From NCBI RefSeq assembly GCF_029407905.1, contig NC_073634.1, positions 27,355,501 to 27,419,500 of the forward strand: a stretch of 64,000 nt of DNA, read 5' to 3'. Made by a program: the position numbers and the translations under genes. This DNA is from Bubalus kerabau (taxonomy: Eukaryota > Chordata > Mammalia > Artiodactyla > Bovidae). Positions 53,131-62,215 of this stretch are shown here, one piece after another. The notes under the pieces were generated by a model, which worked only from the letters and a program-made list of their open reading frames with translations, searched no databases and was not told where the DNA came from. Within the stretch, counting starts at the first letter, position 1; each line of letters opens with the position of its first letter.

Positions 53131-55235
53131 TTGGGTTAAAAATAAGGATGTATGCCCTGAGTGCTCACCCTGGAGTCTGGCACCTACAATGCAACAACTG
53201 GTCATTCCCGTCCCTTTCTCTTTCCTATTCTTTCACAGAAAACCCAAACCATGATGCATCCTAAACCTTATCCAGTCCAGACCAGCAGAGCCAAAGAGAG
53301 GCAAAGCTGATGAAGACTTGGGGTGAGGGTTGTAGACAGAGGGTCTAGCAGGCACTTTCTGCCTTTAGAGTCCATGGTACAGGTGCCCTTGCAGGACACT
53401 GAGCTGAGCTCACTGGGAGGAGGGGCACTGGGAGGGACTCTTGTCACCCTGGGGAGCTTGTCCTTAAGATCCAATCAGTCCCAAAGGCTGTTCCTCAAAC
53501 CTGCCATTCCATTAAGCCCCGGGGAGGAGCAGCAAGAACAAACAGAAGTGCAGGTGCCAGGGAAGGTTGCTTCATCTCCATTTTGGAGACACAGTCCTGG
53601 GCTTCTCTCTGCCTCTCTTTTCTCACCCAGAGAACAGGAGGGTTGGCCCTATGGTGTCCTATTAGTTCCCTCTGTTTTCCTCCTCTCTCCTTACGACCCC
53701 TCGTACCCCTTCCCACAGGCCATCCCAAACAAACCATGCTTATCAAGAGGGATACATTGGGTTGTCTGTGAGGACTTCTCTAGAGTACTCTCTGTGGCTC
53801 CAACTCCTGAGGCCCCCTGGCTCCCTTGTCTGAGCCAGGGCTGGCGTTCGGGTAGGGGCACTGCAGCCCCAGGCTTTCCCAGAGAACTCCGATGCTATTC
53901 TCACCTTTGACCCTCTGAGATTCTTGGACAGTCTTAGACCCCCTCCCAAAGTTGCTGGATGAAAAATAGAAACTTAGGGATGAGGGTGAAAACGAACAAG
54001 GCTCAAACCTTGTCTGTGCTTTTCTGTTGAGACTAACAACCCAAAACAATCCTCCCTTCTCTTCTTCCCCCTCTCCTGGCAGCTCCAGGATCCTCCAATT
54101 GAGTCCTGCCTGGGCCGGATTAGGGAAAGAAGGAGGTTATGGTCCATGCAAGAGTCATACCCTGAACTTTATGGGGTTTGCAGCCCAGGTGCAGAGCTGG
54201 GTCCCGCCCTTTCTCAACAACAGCCAGAGAAATGAAATTCAGGCTCCATGGGGCAAGGAGGAAGCAAGGAAGCTGGGAAGACAAACTGCAGGGAGAAGAT
54301 AAAAGGGTGTTTGTGTAGGGGTGCAGAGGGCAGCCTCCAGGTGAGGAATAAGAAGAACTTGTAAGGGAGTTGTTTGTGCCATAACCAGTAAGTGACAGGG
54401 GACAGGAAGTTGCCAGGGGCTGCCAGAAGGTTACTGACCAGGGAAGCAGGTTTCAGGCAAGCATGGACAGCTGGGTTGCATTTCAGAACAGCCCAGGGCC
54501 ACCTTCCAGGGGCCACAGCTTACAGTCCCCAGAGGACCTGCAGCCACTATATTCTCTCAGAACCACTCCTGTCTTCCTCATCCTCAGACCTTTAGCTCCA
54601 CGGAGGAGCCTCAGGGCAGCTGGAGCCCAACATTCCCTGGGCCCTTCCAGCCCCAACATTTATCTTCGGGTTATTTTCATTCCCAAGAACAAAGAAGCTT
54701 TCTATTCAGCAAGTGGTGAGAACCACACCTCTGACAAGCCATAGATCACCCTCAAGAGAGCAGGCGGGAGGGGATGGTGGCCAGCACGTGGGGCTGCTTC
54801 ACCCTCCCACCCAGACCCATCGAGGGGGCATCTGGCTCCTGGCCTGCTGGAGGGTCCCAGCAGAAGGCAGAAAGTGTACGGAACAAACAGGTTCTGGAGC
54901 CAGAGGCCAAGCAGAGGTAGGAAAAGGGAGAATTTGGACTCTCAGGGAGGATGACGCTCTGGGCAAACCCTGCTTGAAGCCAAACTCTATGGGCTCAGTC
55001 TCCTCATGTGAGATATGTGTTGGTCTCCCAAGTCACCTAGGGAACTCTAAAAAAAGAAGGGTAATAAAAACTCATTGTTTATAAAGACCAACAGTACTGA
55101 AAAGGTACATAGTGGATTCATATCCCCAGTGGCTGCCTTTGTAGCTGAATTCCTTGTTTTCTTCAATAAATATATTTGAATACACTGGCATGTATAAGTA
55201 TAGATACACATATAGACATGTATATACATACAGGC
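53131..55235. other. Single-copy DNA
   Basis: No gene or confident repeat. The longest frame, 53323-53910 plus (195 codons), has no recognisable domain and has a rival antisense frame of similar extent, so it is not called. The last 100 bp (55135-55235) are AT-rich, with a short TACATA-type run. Confidence 0.4.
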
Positions 55236-55437
55236 AAGGCTTCCTCGGTGGCTCAGCAGTAAAGACTCTTCCTGCCAATGCAGGAGACAAGAGTTCGATC
55301 CTGGGTTGGGAAGATCCCCTGGAGAAGGAACTGGCAACCCACGCCAGTGTTCTTGTCTGGGAAATCCCACGTACTGAGGAGCCTGGAGGGCTACAGTCCA
55401 TGGGGTCACAAGAGTCAGACACGACTTAGCGACTAAA
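55236..55437 (+). mobile_element. Bov-tA SINE, full length
   Basis: Complete sense Bov-tA. Head GGCTTCCTCGGTGGCTCAGC (A-box-like TGGCTCAGCAG at about 55248-55258), B-box-like GAGTTCGATCC (55291-55301), body GAAGATCCCCTGGAGAAGG, tail CAAGAGTCAGACACGACTTA and a CTACTAC-type end. Both pol III boxes are recognisable. Confidence 0.95.
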
Positions 55438-55499
55438 CCTCTACTACCCCACACGTTCAAGCATAAAAATTATCCATTTATATATATTTGCTGAGAAAT

Positions 55500-56000
55500 T
55501 AAACACACTACAAGGTCCTTTCTACACTTAGCCATATAATTTGTAAGTCACTCCATATTTTGTACATATAGATCTGTCTCCCAGTTACTGATATTTTAGT
55601 ATTCTACTATACTGGTGGACACTGTGGTAATTCTCCATCTTTCTCTATTACAAATAGTACTGCAGTAAATATTCATGTAACATACTTCTTTGTGAACACT
55701 TCCAAGTGCCAGTAGGACATACTCCTAGAAGAACTGCCAGGCAGATCAAAGGGCATGTGGATGTATTTTTGTTTTAATGGATATTGCTAAATTGGTCTTC
55801 ATAAAGGTTGAACCCAGACATCAACAGCATACGAGAGCGCCTCACATCTCAGGCCAATACAGTGTGTTTTTTACAGCTTTTTGATCCACATTAATTTAAT
55901 CTGATAGATGAGAAAACTAACATTTCATTGTGGTTATAACTTGCATTTCACTCATTACAAATAAGGTTGAGAAACTTTTTAATGTGTTTCAAAGCCATCT
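55500..56000 (-). mobile_element. Old L1 LINE 3' region
   Basis: Reverse-complement old L1: CCATCTTTCTCTATTACAAA, TAGTACTGCAGTAAATATTC, TACTCCTAGAAGAACTGCCA, GGATATTGCTAAATTGGTCT, TTCATTGTGGTTATAACTTG, CATTTCACTCATTACAAATA and AGGTTGAGAAACTTTTTAAT. Left boundary uncertain. Confidence 0.72.
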
Positions 56001-56120
56001 GCATTAAGGGAGCTGTAAAATACACTGAACTCTGGATCCCACACTCAAAACGTTGATTCAGTAAACTGAAAAATCAGTTTTGTTTTTAAAGACTCGAGCC
56101 ATTAAGGTAGATAAAAATCT

Positions 56121-56314
56121 TTTTAATATTGATTTTTATTTGTTTATCTGGCTGCACCAGGTCTTAGTTGCAGGACGTGAAATTTTTGACCCTTGCTGTG
56201 GCTTGCAGGCTCTTGGTTGCAGCATGTGATATCTAGTTCCCTGACCAGGAATCAAACCTGGGCCCCATGTATTGGGAGCATGTAGTCTTAGCCACCAGAC
56301 CACCAGGGAAGTCC
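56121..56314 (-). mobile_element. CHR-type tRNA SINE
   Basis: Minus-strand CHR: TTTTTATTTGTTTATCTGGC, GCACCAGGTCTTAGTTGCAG, GCTCTTGGTTGCAGCATGTG, TTCCCTGACCAGGAATCAAA, CCACCAGACCACCAGGGAAG. A 17-bp imperfect TSD (56104-56120 and 56315-56331, 15 of 17 identical) flanks it. Confidence 0.92.
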
Positions 56315-56369
56315 AGGGTAGATAAAGATCTCTTAAGGAGAACATAAAAAACATTCTCCATGAGAGAAA

Positions 56370-57218
56370 AGATGGATATATTACTTCAACTAAGTTACAT
56401 TATAAATGCCTACCATTAAAAGAGAATGAAAAGTCAAGCAACAGACTGGGTTTACAATATATATTCTACAAAGAACTCAGGCGAGAGTATATAAAGAACT
56501 CCTCCAAATCAACAAGAAAACGAAAAAATCAACAACCAAACTTTTTTTTTTTTTTAATCTGTATTTATTTGGCTGTGTTGGGTCTTAGTTGTGGCATGCT
56601 CAATCTTTGCTGTGGCATGTGGGATCCAGTTCCCTGACCAGGAATCGAACCCAGGCCCCCTGAATTGGGAGCTCGGAGTTTTATCCACTAGGCCACCAGG
56701 GAAATACCAATGACCCAATTTTTTAGGTAGAAAAAAAGATATAAAAAGATGAAAAGATGTTTACCCATAACTCATCAGGGAAAAGTAAATTAAAACCACA
56801 ATGAGGTATCACCACCAGCAGTATATTGACAAATATTTAACAACCAAGTTTCCAGAAATTAAACCTTTTTGGGTGTAAACACTACCACTATGGCTGATTT
56901 CAAGCTATCAGTGTGACATCACTGATTGCAGAATTGGGAAGAGGTATGTACAACTGACTCTCATAAGCCACAGAAGCCAGCTCCAGCACATCACAGAGGC
57001 CTCACCACATCTATCGTGAAGGTAAAATGAAAAAGACTGATCATACCAAGTGCTGGTAAGGATGTAAAGCAAGTAGAACTCTAAACACACTGCTAGGATG
57101 AGTGTGAATTGGTACAATCACCCTGGGAAACTGGTAGTGATTACTAAAGCCAAATGTTGTCTGATTCAATGATATGTGTTCCCCACAACAATGCATACCC
57201 CACAGAAGTGAATGCATA
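56370..57218 (+). mobile_element. L1 LINE ORF2-end remnant, twice interrupted
   Basis: Sense L1 (end of ORF2 region): AAGTCAAGCAACAGACTGGG, GAGTATATAAAGAACTCCTC, AAATCAACAAGAAAACGAAA, [CHR at 56542-56706], GACCCAATTTTTTAGGTAGA, AGTAAATTAAAACCACAATG, AGGTATCACC, [foreign segment about 56828-57005], AGTGCTGGTAAGGATGTAAA, GTGTGAATTGGTACAATCAC and AGAAGTGAATGCATATGTG. Coding frame destroyed. Confidence 0.78.
56542..56706 (-). mobile_element. CHR-type tRNA SINE in L1
   Basis: T-run, then AATCTGTATTTATTTGGCTG, TGTTGGGTCTTAGTTGTGGC, TTCCCTGACCAGGAATCGAA, CCCAGGCCCCCTGAATTGGG, TATCCACTAGGCCACCAGGG. Good B-box complement (GGAATCGAACCC). Inserted in the L1 'acccaattttt' region, which is duplicated imperfectly on both sides. 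Confidence 0.9.
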
Positions 57219-57968
57219 TGTGACGGCTAATTTTGAGTGTCAACTTGACGGGCCCAGGAGGTCCTCAGGCATTTGGTCAAATGTTATTCTGGGTGGGTCT
57301 GTAAGGATGTTTTTGCTTCTTTTTTAAACCTTAAAAATGTGCTTATTTATTTTTTATTTTGGCTGTGCTGGGTCTTCATTGTAACATATGCAGGCTTCTC
57401 TTGTTGCAGAGCACAGGCTCTAGAGTACACAGGCTCAGTAATTGCATTGTGCAGGCTTCTCTAGCTGTGGTGCACAGGCTTAGCTGCCCCATGGCATGTG
57501 GAATCTTTGTTCCCCATCAGAGATCAAACCCACATCCCCTGCACTGGAAGGAAGATTCTTAACTACTGGACCACAAGAGAAGTCCCTGCAAGGGTGTTTT
57601 TGGATGAGATTAACATTTGAATCAGTAAACTGAGTAATACTGATTGCCCTCCCCAGTGTAAGTGGGCACCATCTAATCAGCTGAAGACCTGAATAAAACA
57701 AAATGGCTGAGTAAGAGGGAGTTCCTCCTGCCTGACTGCCCTCAAGGGGGCATCAGTTCTTTCATTCCTGTGGACTCAAAACTGAAACAGCAGTTTTTTC
57801 TGGGTCTTGAGCTTGTTCATCTGCTAGCACTGGAACTTACACCATCAGCTCTCCTGGTTCTCAGGCCTTTGGATTCAGACTGGAATTTACCATCAGCTCT
57901 GGTGTGGGTCTAGTGAACACAGATCCTGGGACTTGTCAACCTCTATAACCACATGGGGCAATTCCATG
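57219..57968 (+). mobile_element. ERVL-type solo LTR, split by CHR-1
   Basis: Begins TGTGACGGCTAATTTTGAGT, GTCAACTTGACGGGCCCAGG, CAAATGTTATTCTGGGTGGG, then after the CHR-1 AGGGTGTTTTTGGATGAGAT, TAACATTTGAATCAGTAAAC, CATCTAATCAGCTGAAGACC, CACCATCAGCTCTCCTGGTT and CTCTATAACCACATGGGGCA. A widespread mammalian LTR (MLT2/MER21-like; exact name uncertain). The 3' end is cut by the next CHR-1. No internal retroviral genes. Confidence 0.72.
57316..57589 (-). mobile_element. CHR-1 SINE in the LTR
   Basis: Minus-strand CHR-1: TTTATTTTTTATTTTGGCTG, TGCTGGGTCTTCATTGTAAC, AGGCTTCTCTTGTTGCAGAG, CACAGGCTCTAGAGTACACA, GGCATGTGGAATCTTTGTTC, GAGATCAAACCCACATCCCC, ACTACTGGACCACAAGAGAA. A 13-bp TSD AAGGATGTTTTTG / AAGGGTGTTTTTG at 57303-57315 and 57590-57602. 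Confidence 0.95.
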
Positions 57969-57971
57969 AGA

Positions 57972-58140
57972 CCATGTGCTGCAACTACCGAACTCTGTGC
58001 CTCTCTAGGGCCTGTGGTCTGCGACAAGAGAAGCCACGACAATGAGAAGCCTGTGCACGACAACAGAATAGCCCCTGCTCACCGAAACTAGAGAAAGCCC
58101 ATCCGCAGCAGGGAGGACCCAGCACAGCCAAAAATAAGTA
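57972..58140 (+). mobile_element. CHR-1 SINE, 5'-truncated
   Basis: CATGTGCTGCAACTACCGAA, CTAGGGCCTGTGGTCTGCGA, CAAGAGAAGCCACGACAATG, AGAAGCCTGTGCACGACAAC, AACTAGAGAAAGCCCATCCG and an AAAAATAAGTAAATTA end. The tRNA head is absent. The second CHR-1 within 700 bp, in opposite orientation to the first. Confidence 0.88.
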
Positions 58141-58197
58141 AATTAGGAAAGACTATGTATGTGAACTTTTAAAATAGGCAAAACTAATCTGTTTTAA

Positions 58198-59105
58198 AAG
58201 GAGTATGTCAAGGCTGCATATTGTCACCCTGCTTATTTAATTTATATGCAGAGTACATCATGAGAAACTCTGGGCTGGAAGAAGCACGAGCTGGAATCAA
58301 GGTTGTTGGAAGAAACATCAATAACCTCAGATACGCAGATGACACCACCCTTATGGCAGAAAGTGAAGAGGAACTGAAGAACCTCTTGGTGAAAGTGAAA
58401 GAGGAGAGTGAAAAAGTTGGCTTAAAGCTCATCATTCAGAAAACTAAGACCATGGCATCTGATCCCATCACTTCATGGCAAATAGATGGAGAAACAGTGG
58501 AAACAGTGACAGACTTTATTTTTCAGGGCTAAAAAATCACTGCAGATGGTGACTGCAGCCATGAAATTAAAAGAAGCTTGCTCCTTGGAAGAAAAGGTAC
58601 GACCAACCTAGACAGCATACTAAAAAGCAGAGACGTTACTTTGCCAACAAAGGTCCATCTAGGCAAGGCTAAGGTTTTTCTAGTGGTCATGTATGGATGT
58701 GAGAGTTGGACTAGAAAGAAAGCTGAGTGACAAAGAATTGATGCTTTTGAACCGTGGTGTTGGAGAATACACTTGAGAATCCCTTAGACTGCAAGGAGAT
58801 CCAACCTGTCGATCCTAAAAGAAATCAGCCCTGAATATTCATTGGAAGAACTGATACTGAAGCTGAAACTCCAACACTTTGGCCACCTGATGTGGCCGAC
58901 TCATTGGAAAAGACCCTGATGCTGGGAAAGATTGAAGGAGGGAGGAGAAGGGGACGACAGAGGATGAGATGGTTGTATGGCATCACCGACATGATGGACG
59001 TGGGTTTGAGCAAACTCTGGGAGTCAGTGATGGACAGGGAAGCCTGGCGTGCTGCAGTCCATGGGGACAAAGTGTCAGACACGACTGAGCGACTGAACTG
59101 ACCTG
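58198..59105 (+). mobile_element. BovB LINE copy 8, 5'-truncated
   Basis: Sense BovB from the motif just before LFNLY to the ACTGA tail. The frame at 58221-58532 holds an intact YADD catalytic box (58332-58343) and ends at an in-frame TAA (58530-58532), where other copies encode FLGSK. Later stops and frameshifts follow. It carries the GGAAAGATTGAAGGAGGGAG subfamily marker (about 58925-58944). A perfect 12-bp TSD AATCTGTTTTAA at 58186-58197 and 59106-59117 delimits it. Confidence 0.96.
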
Positions 59106-59247
59106 AATCTGTTTTAAGCTACATCAGAATGGCAATTACCTTTAGGGGAGTTGGTTTCAATGTGAAGCAAGTATGAGGAAATGTACTGCAATTTGAGAGT
59201 TCTATATTTCTATAGAAAGGTTCTGTATTTTGTTATGGATGGTAGTT

Positions 59248-59525
59248 GCTGCTGCTGCTGCTGCTAAGTCACTTCAGTCGTGTCCGACTCTGTGAAACCC
59301 CATAGACGGCAGCCCACCAGGCTCCCCCGTCCCTGGGATTCTCCAGGCAAGAACACTGGAGTGGGCTGCTATTTCCTTCTCCAATGCATGAAAGTGAAAA
59401 GTGAAAGTGAAGTTGCTCAGTCGTGTCCGACTCTTAGTGACCCCATGGACTGCAGCGCACCAGGCTCCTCCATCCATGGGATTTTCCAGGCAAGAGTACT
59501 GGAGTGGGGTGCCATTGTCTTCTCC
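59248..59525 (-). mobile_element. Bov-A2 SINE with GCT-repeat tail
   Basis: Minus-strand dimeric Bov-A2. It begins with (GCT)n (59248-59263), has two TCAGTCGTGTCCGACTC blocks and the GAAAAGTGAAAGTGAAG linker. A perfect 13-bp TSD ATGGATGGTAGTT at 59235-59247 and 59526-59538. Confidence 0.97.
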
Positions 59526-59640
59526 ATGGATGGTAGTTACAAGGGTAAAAATCCACTCAACAGTACCCAACTTAAGATTCATATCCTTCACTGTTTACAT
59601 GATGGACCCTAGTATAATTTTTACAGTGAAAATCCTTTTT

Positions 59641-60104
59641 CAAAACTACCAGCTATTTCTGATGATCAGCCTAGTACAGGAAACTTTGGGCTTGGAATCT
59701 GAAAGTCCCCTTAGAGCTAGCATTCTGTGAATGTGAGAATGGCCCAAGGACCAAGGCAAGAAGAAAGGAGCAGAGTGTAGAGGCAAGGGCTGAAAAACAG
59801 AAAAAAAGGGAGACCTTTGGGCAGAGACAGAACTGCCACTCAAGGAGTTACCGAAAAGACATAAACATCCTCGGGCTGGGAGCCACCTGAACACGTATGT
59901 GGGCCAGGGGAGAAGGCAAGATGGATTACGCAAGAACAAAAAAAGACTATATGGTAGAGAAAGACACTCAAATTGATGAGCTCAAACCCAGGGGTGATCC
60001 AGATTTCATGACATGGACTCAAGACTGGTATAACTTGAGGAGGGGGAGACTCCAAGAAAAAGAAGGCAAATTTATGAATATAAAGTCAGATACAAGAGTG
60101 TATG
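59641..60104. other. Unassigned DNA
   Basis: No repeat named. The frame 59897-60169 plus has a charged, repeat-derived look and ends inside an L1 fragment, so it is not called as a gene. Confidence 0.35.
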
Positions 60105-60215
60105 TTGATTATGGTTACCAAAGGGAAAAGCAGGGAGGTGGGGAGAATAAATTAGGAGTTTGGAGTTAACAGATAAACACTACTATATATAAAATAGATG
60201 AAACTATTTGCAGGG
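60105..60215 (+). mobile_element. L1 LINE 3' fragment
   Basis: TATGGTTACCAAAGGGAAAA, GGTGGGGAGAATAAATTAGG, AGTTTGGAGTTAACAGATAA and CACTACTATATATAAAATAG, a well-known L1 3' segment. Degrades into AT-rich sequence. Confidence 0.75.
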
Positions 60216-60318
60216 CAGAAATAGAGATACAGACATAGAGAAAGGATATATATATGGACACAGAGGGGAAGGGTAGGATGGCACAAATTGGAAGACCCCT
60301 TAAGACTGACATATACAC

Positions 60319-60456
60319 ACTGCTGCTGCTGCTGCTGCTAAGTCGCTTCAGTCATGTCTGACTCTGTGCAACCCCATAGACGGCAGCCCATCAGACACTT
60401 CTGTCCCCGGGATTCTCCAGGCAAGAATACTGGAGTGGGTTGCCATTTCCTTCTCC
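60319..60456 (-). mobile_element. Bov-A SINE monomer with GCT-repeat tail
   Basis: Minus-strand Bov-A: (GCT)n at 60322-60339, TAAGTCGCTTCAGTCATGTC, CCATAGACGGCAGCCCATCA, CAAGAATACTGGAGTGGGTT, end TTCCTTCTCC. Imperfect flanking repeat ACATATACAC / ACATATATAC. Confidence 0.93.
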
Positions 60457-60495
60457 ACATATATACATTACCACGTGTAAAACAGAAGCCACCCT

Positions 60496-60692
60496 GGACT
60501 TCCCTTGTAGCGCAGCTGGTAAAGAATCTGCCTGCAATGCGGGAGACCCAGGTTTGATCCCTGGGTTGGGAAGATCCCCTGAAGAAGGGAAAGGCTACCC
60601 ACTCCAGTATTCTGGCCTGGAGAATTCCATGGACTGTACAGTCCATGGGGTCGCAAAGAGTTGGACATGACTGAGCGACTTTCACTCACTCA
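60496..60692 (+). mobile_element. Bov-tA SINE, full length
   Basis: Complete sense Bov-tA: TGGACTTCCCTTGTAGCGCA, A-box-like TAGCGCAGCTGG (60508-60519), B-box-like GGTTTGATCCC (60551-60561), GGAAGATCCCCTGAAGAAGG, GGGGTCGCAAAGAGTTGGAC and a CACTCACTC tail. Both pol III boxes are present. Confidence 0.95.
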
Positions 60693-60794
60693 CTCATGAA
60701 TAAAATAGCTAGAAACTCAGGCATATGAAGACAGGCAGAGACTGGAGTGATGCTGCCACAAGCCAAGGAACTCCAGGAGCTTAAAAAGGCAAGG

Positions 60795-60937
60795 AAGGTT
60801 TAAAGCATTCTTCCCTAGAGCCTTTGCAGAGAGGGCCAGCTTTCTGGACTCCAGAACTGTGAGAAAAATATATTTCTGTTGTTTTAAGTCACCCTGTTTC
60901 TGGTAATTTGTTATAGCAGCTCTAGGCAGCTAACACA
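60795..60937 (+). mobile_element. MaLR-type LTR 3' end
   Basis: TTCTTCCCTAGAGCCTTTGC, GACTCCAGAACTGTGAGAAA, AATATATTTCTGTTGTTTTA, AGTCACCCTGTTTCTGGTAA, TTTGTTATAGCAGCTCTAGG and end CTAACACA. Typical 3' end of an MLT/MST-class LTR. 5' part lost or too diverged. Confidence 0.7.
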
Positions 60938-62124
60938 GATTCCATTCCAAACTTTGTTTCTCCTCCATTACCCAAACATTTCTTGTGGGATTGTGATACA
61001 ACACATTCACAATCTGAAATGCCCTCCAGCCACGTTACCTCAAGGCCCAGGTAGGGCAGCAGAGTAAACTGCAGAGAAGTCCCCCCGGAAGCCCCTCCCA
61101 CAGCAGACGGCCAGCAGTAATTTAACTACAACACCAAAGTGAATGGAAGCCTCATAAATACAACTCAGTGAACCCAGACTAAACACATCCTGAACTTAGC
61201 TTCCCCTTAGCTGGGTCCCAACAAATCCCCTCACCTTCGCCAAGGCCACTCAATGCAGCAGAACTGTATCGCCAAGGAAATCAGAGCAGAGAGAGACAGA
61301 CATCTTAACAATCATGGTTAAAGGATCTGACTTTTGTAATTTTACCAAACATATCACCTCATGGATGTAATGCTACGGTTCCCACCCTCAGATCCTTGGA
61401 AAGGCTTATACAAGTTTCACTGGGAGCTAAAACTTCTTTTGCTTCCTGGTAATCCCCTCTGAGTCAACCTCCAGCATGAAGCACCACGTTTCCCCTGAGA
61501 TATCTCAGGGGAACCAAAGTGCTTTCTGGCACCGCCAACCAGAATGCTTTCCAGCGGACCCACTCTCCACTCCCGAGGATATACTTGGGGCAGAGAAGTG
61601 ATGTCAGTGCCATGGAAGGAAAGTGAGTATGGCAAATCCAATTTGGTTTCCATATTCCAGGCAAGGTTTTCAAATCAGAAAGAATAAATATTTGGAAGTC
61701 AGTTTAGAAGCTGGAATTAACTGAAGAGAACTGAGGCTTCTCTAAGAGCCTCTAAATTCACATTTTCTACTGCGGAGACTCACAAGAACTTGTGGATGAA
61801 ACAGTGCTGTAACTCCAGTGCATCACGAAGGCTGGAAGAGATACTGGATTTTGGTAGCTGAGCAGACATAGTTGGAACTTTTTGAAAAAAGAAGAGGCTG
61901 GTACTGATAACGGTAGGCTATCGATCTCAGGGAAAATTCTGAAACAGATTTTGAGTGTGTGTATGTGTCCATTTGGGGGCCAAGGTTGCAGAGGATTAGC
62001 AGGTTCCCAGAAAAGTTAATGACTCCTAAAGTGATTTAAAAGCATTGAGGAAAGATTTCCTCTGGGAAAAAAAATTTTTTCCCTGCTTCTCCCTGGTGGT
62101 TAAGTGAGAACACAGCAGAGAAAG
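60938..62124. other. Single-copy DNA
   Basis: No gene or repeat recognised. The minus-strand frame 61653-61417 lacks recognisable protein features. Confidence 0.4.
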
Positions 62125-62215
62125 AGCCCACTCATGGTCACACAGCCAAGTGCTGGAAGAATCGGGACCAACACCCAGGGCTTCTGACTCCAAGTTCAAG
62201 GTTTGTTCCTTCTTC
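62125..62215 (-). mobile_element. MIR SINE head fragment
   Basis: Reverse-complement MIR 5' half: GAGCCCACTCATGGTCACAC, AGCCAAGTGCTGGAAGAATC, CCAGGGCTTCTGACTCCAAG and TTCAAGGTTTGTTCC. Confidence 0.65.

Larger units (their letters stand above)
58141..59640 (+). mobile_element. Old L1 LINE 3' region carrying BovB and Bov-A2
   Basis: Pieces at 58141-58197, 59106-59247 and 59526-59640: ATAGGCAAAACTAATCTG, GCTACATCAGAATGGCAATT, ACCTTTAGGGGAGTTGG, TTCTATATTTCTATAGAAAG, GTAGTTACAAGGGTAAAAAT, CAACTTAAGATTCATATCCT. They read as one L1 3' end once the BovB and Bov-A2 with their TSDs are removed. Confidence 0.6.

Noticed and set aside
53323..53910. 195-codon plus-strand frame
   Set aside because: No recognisable domain or exon boundaries, and overlapping antisense frames are of comparable quality. 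A chance open frame in GC-rich DNA is the simpler reading.
55236..55300. Possible tRNA gene (A- and B-box-like motifs)
   Set aside because: It is the tRNA-derived head of a Bov-tA SINE. The sequence does not fold as a tRNA with a plausible anticodon arm and is joined to a BovB tail.
59897..60169. 90-codon plus-strand frame
   Set aside because: Its end runs into a recognised L1 3' fragment. The charged composition reflects purine-rich repeat-derived DNA.
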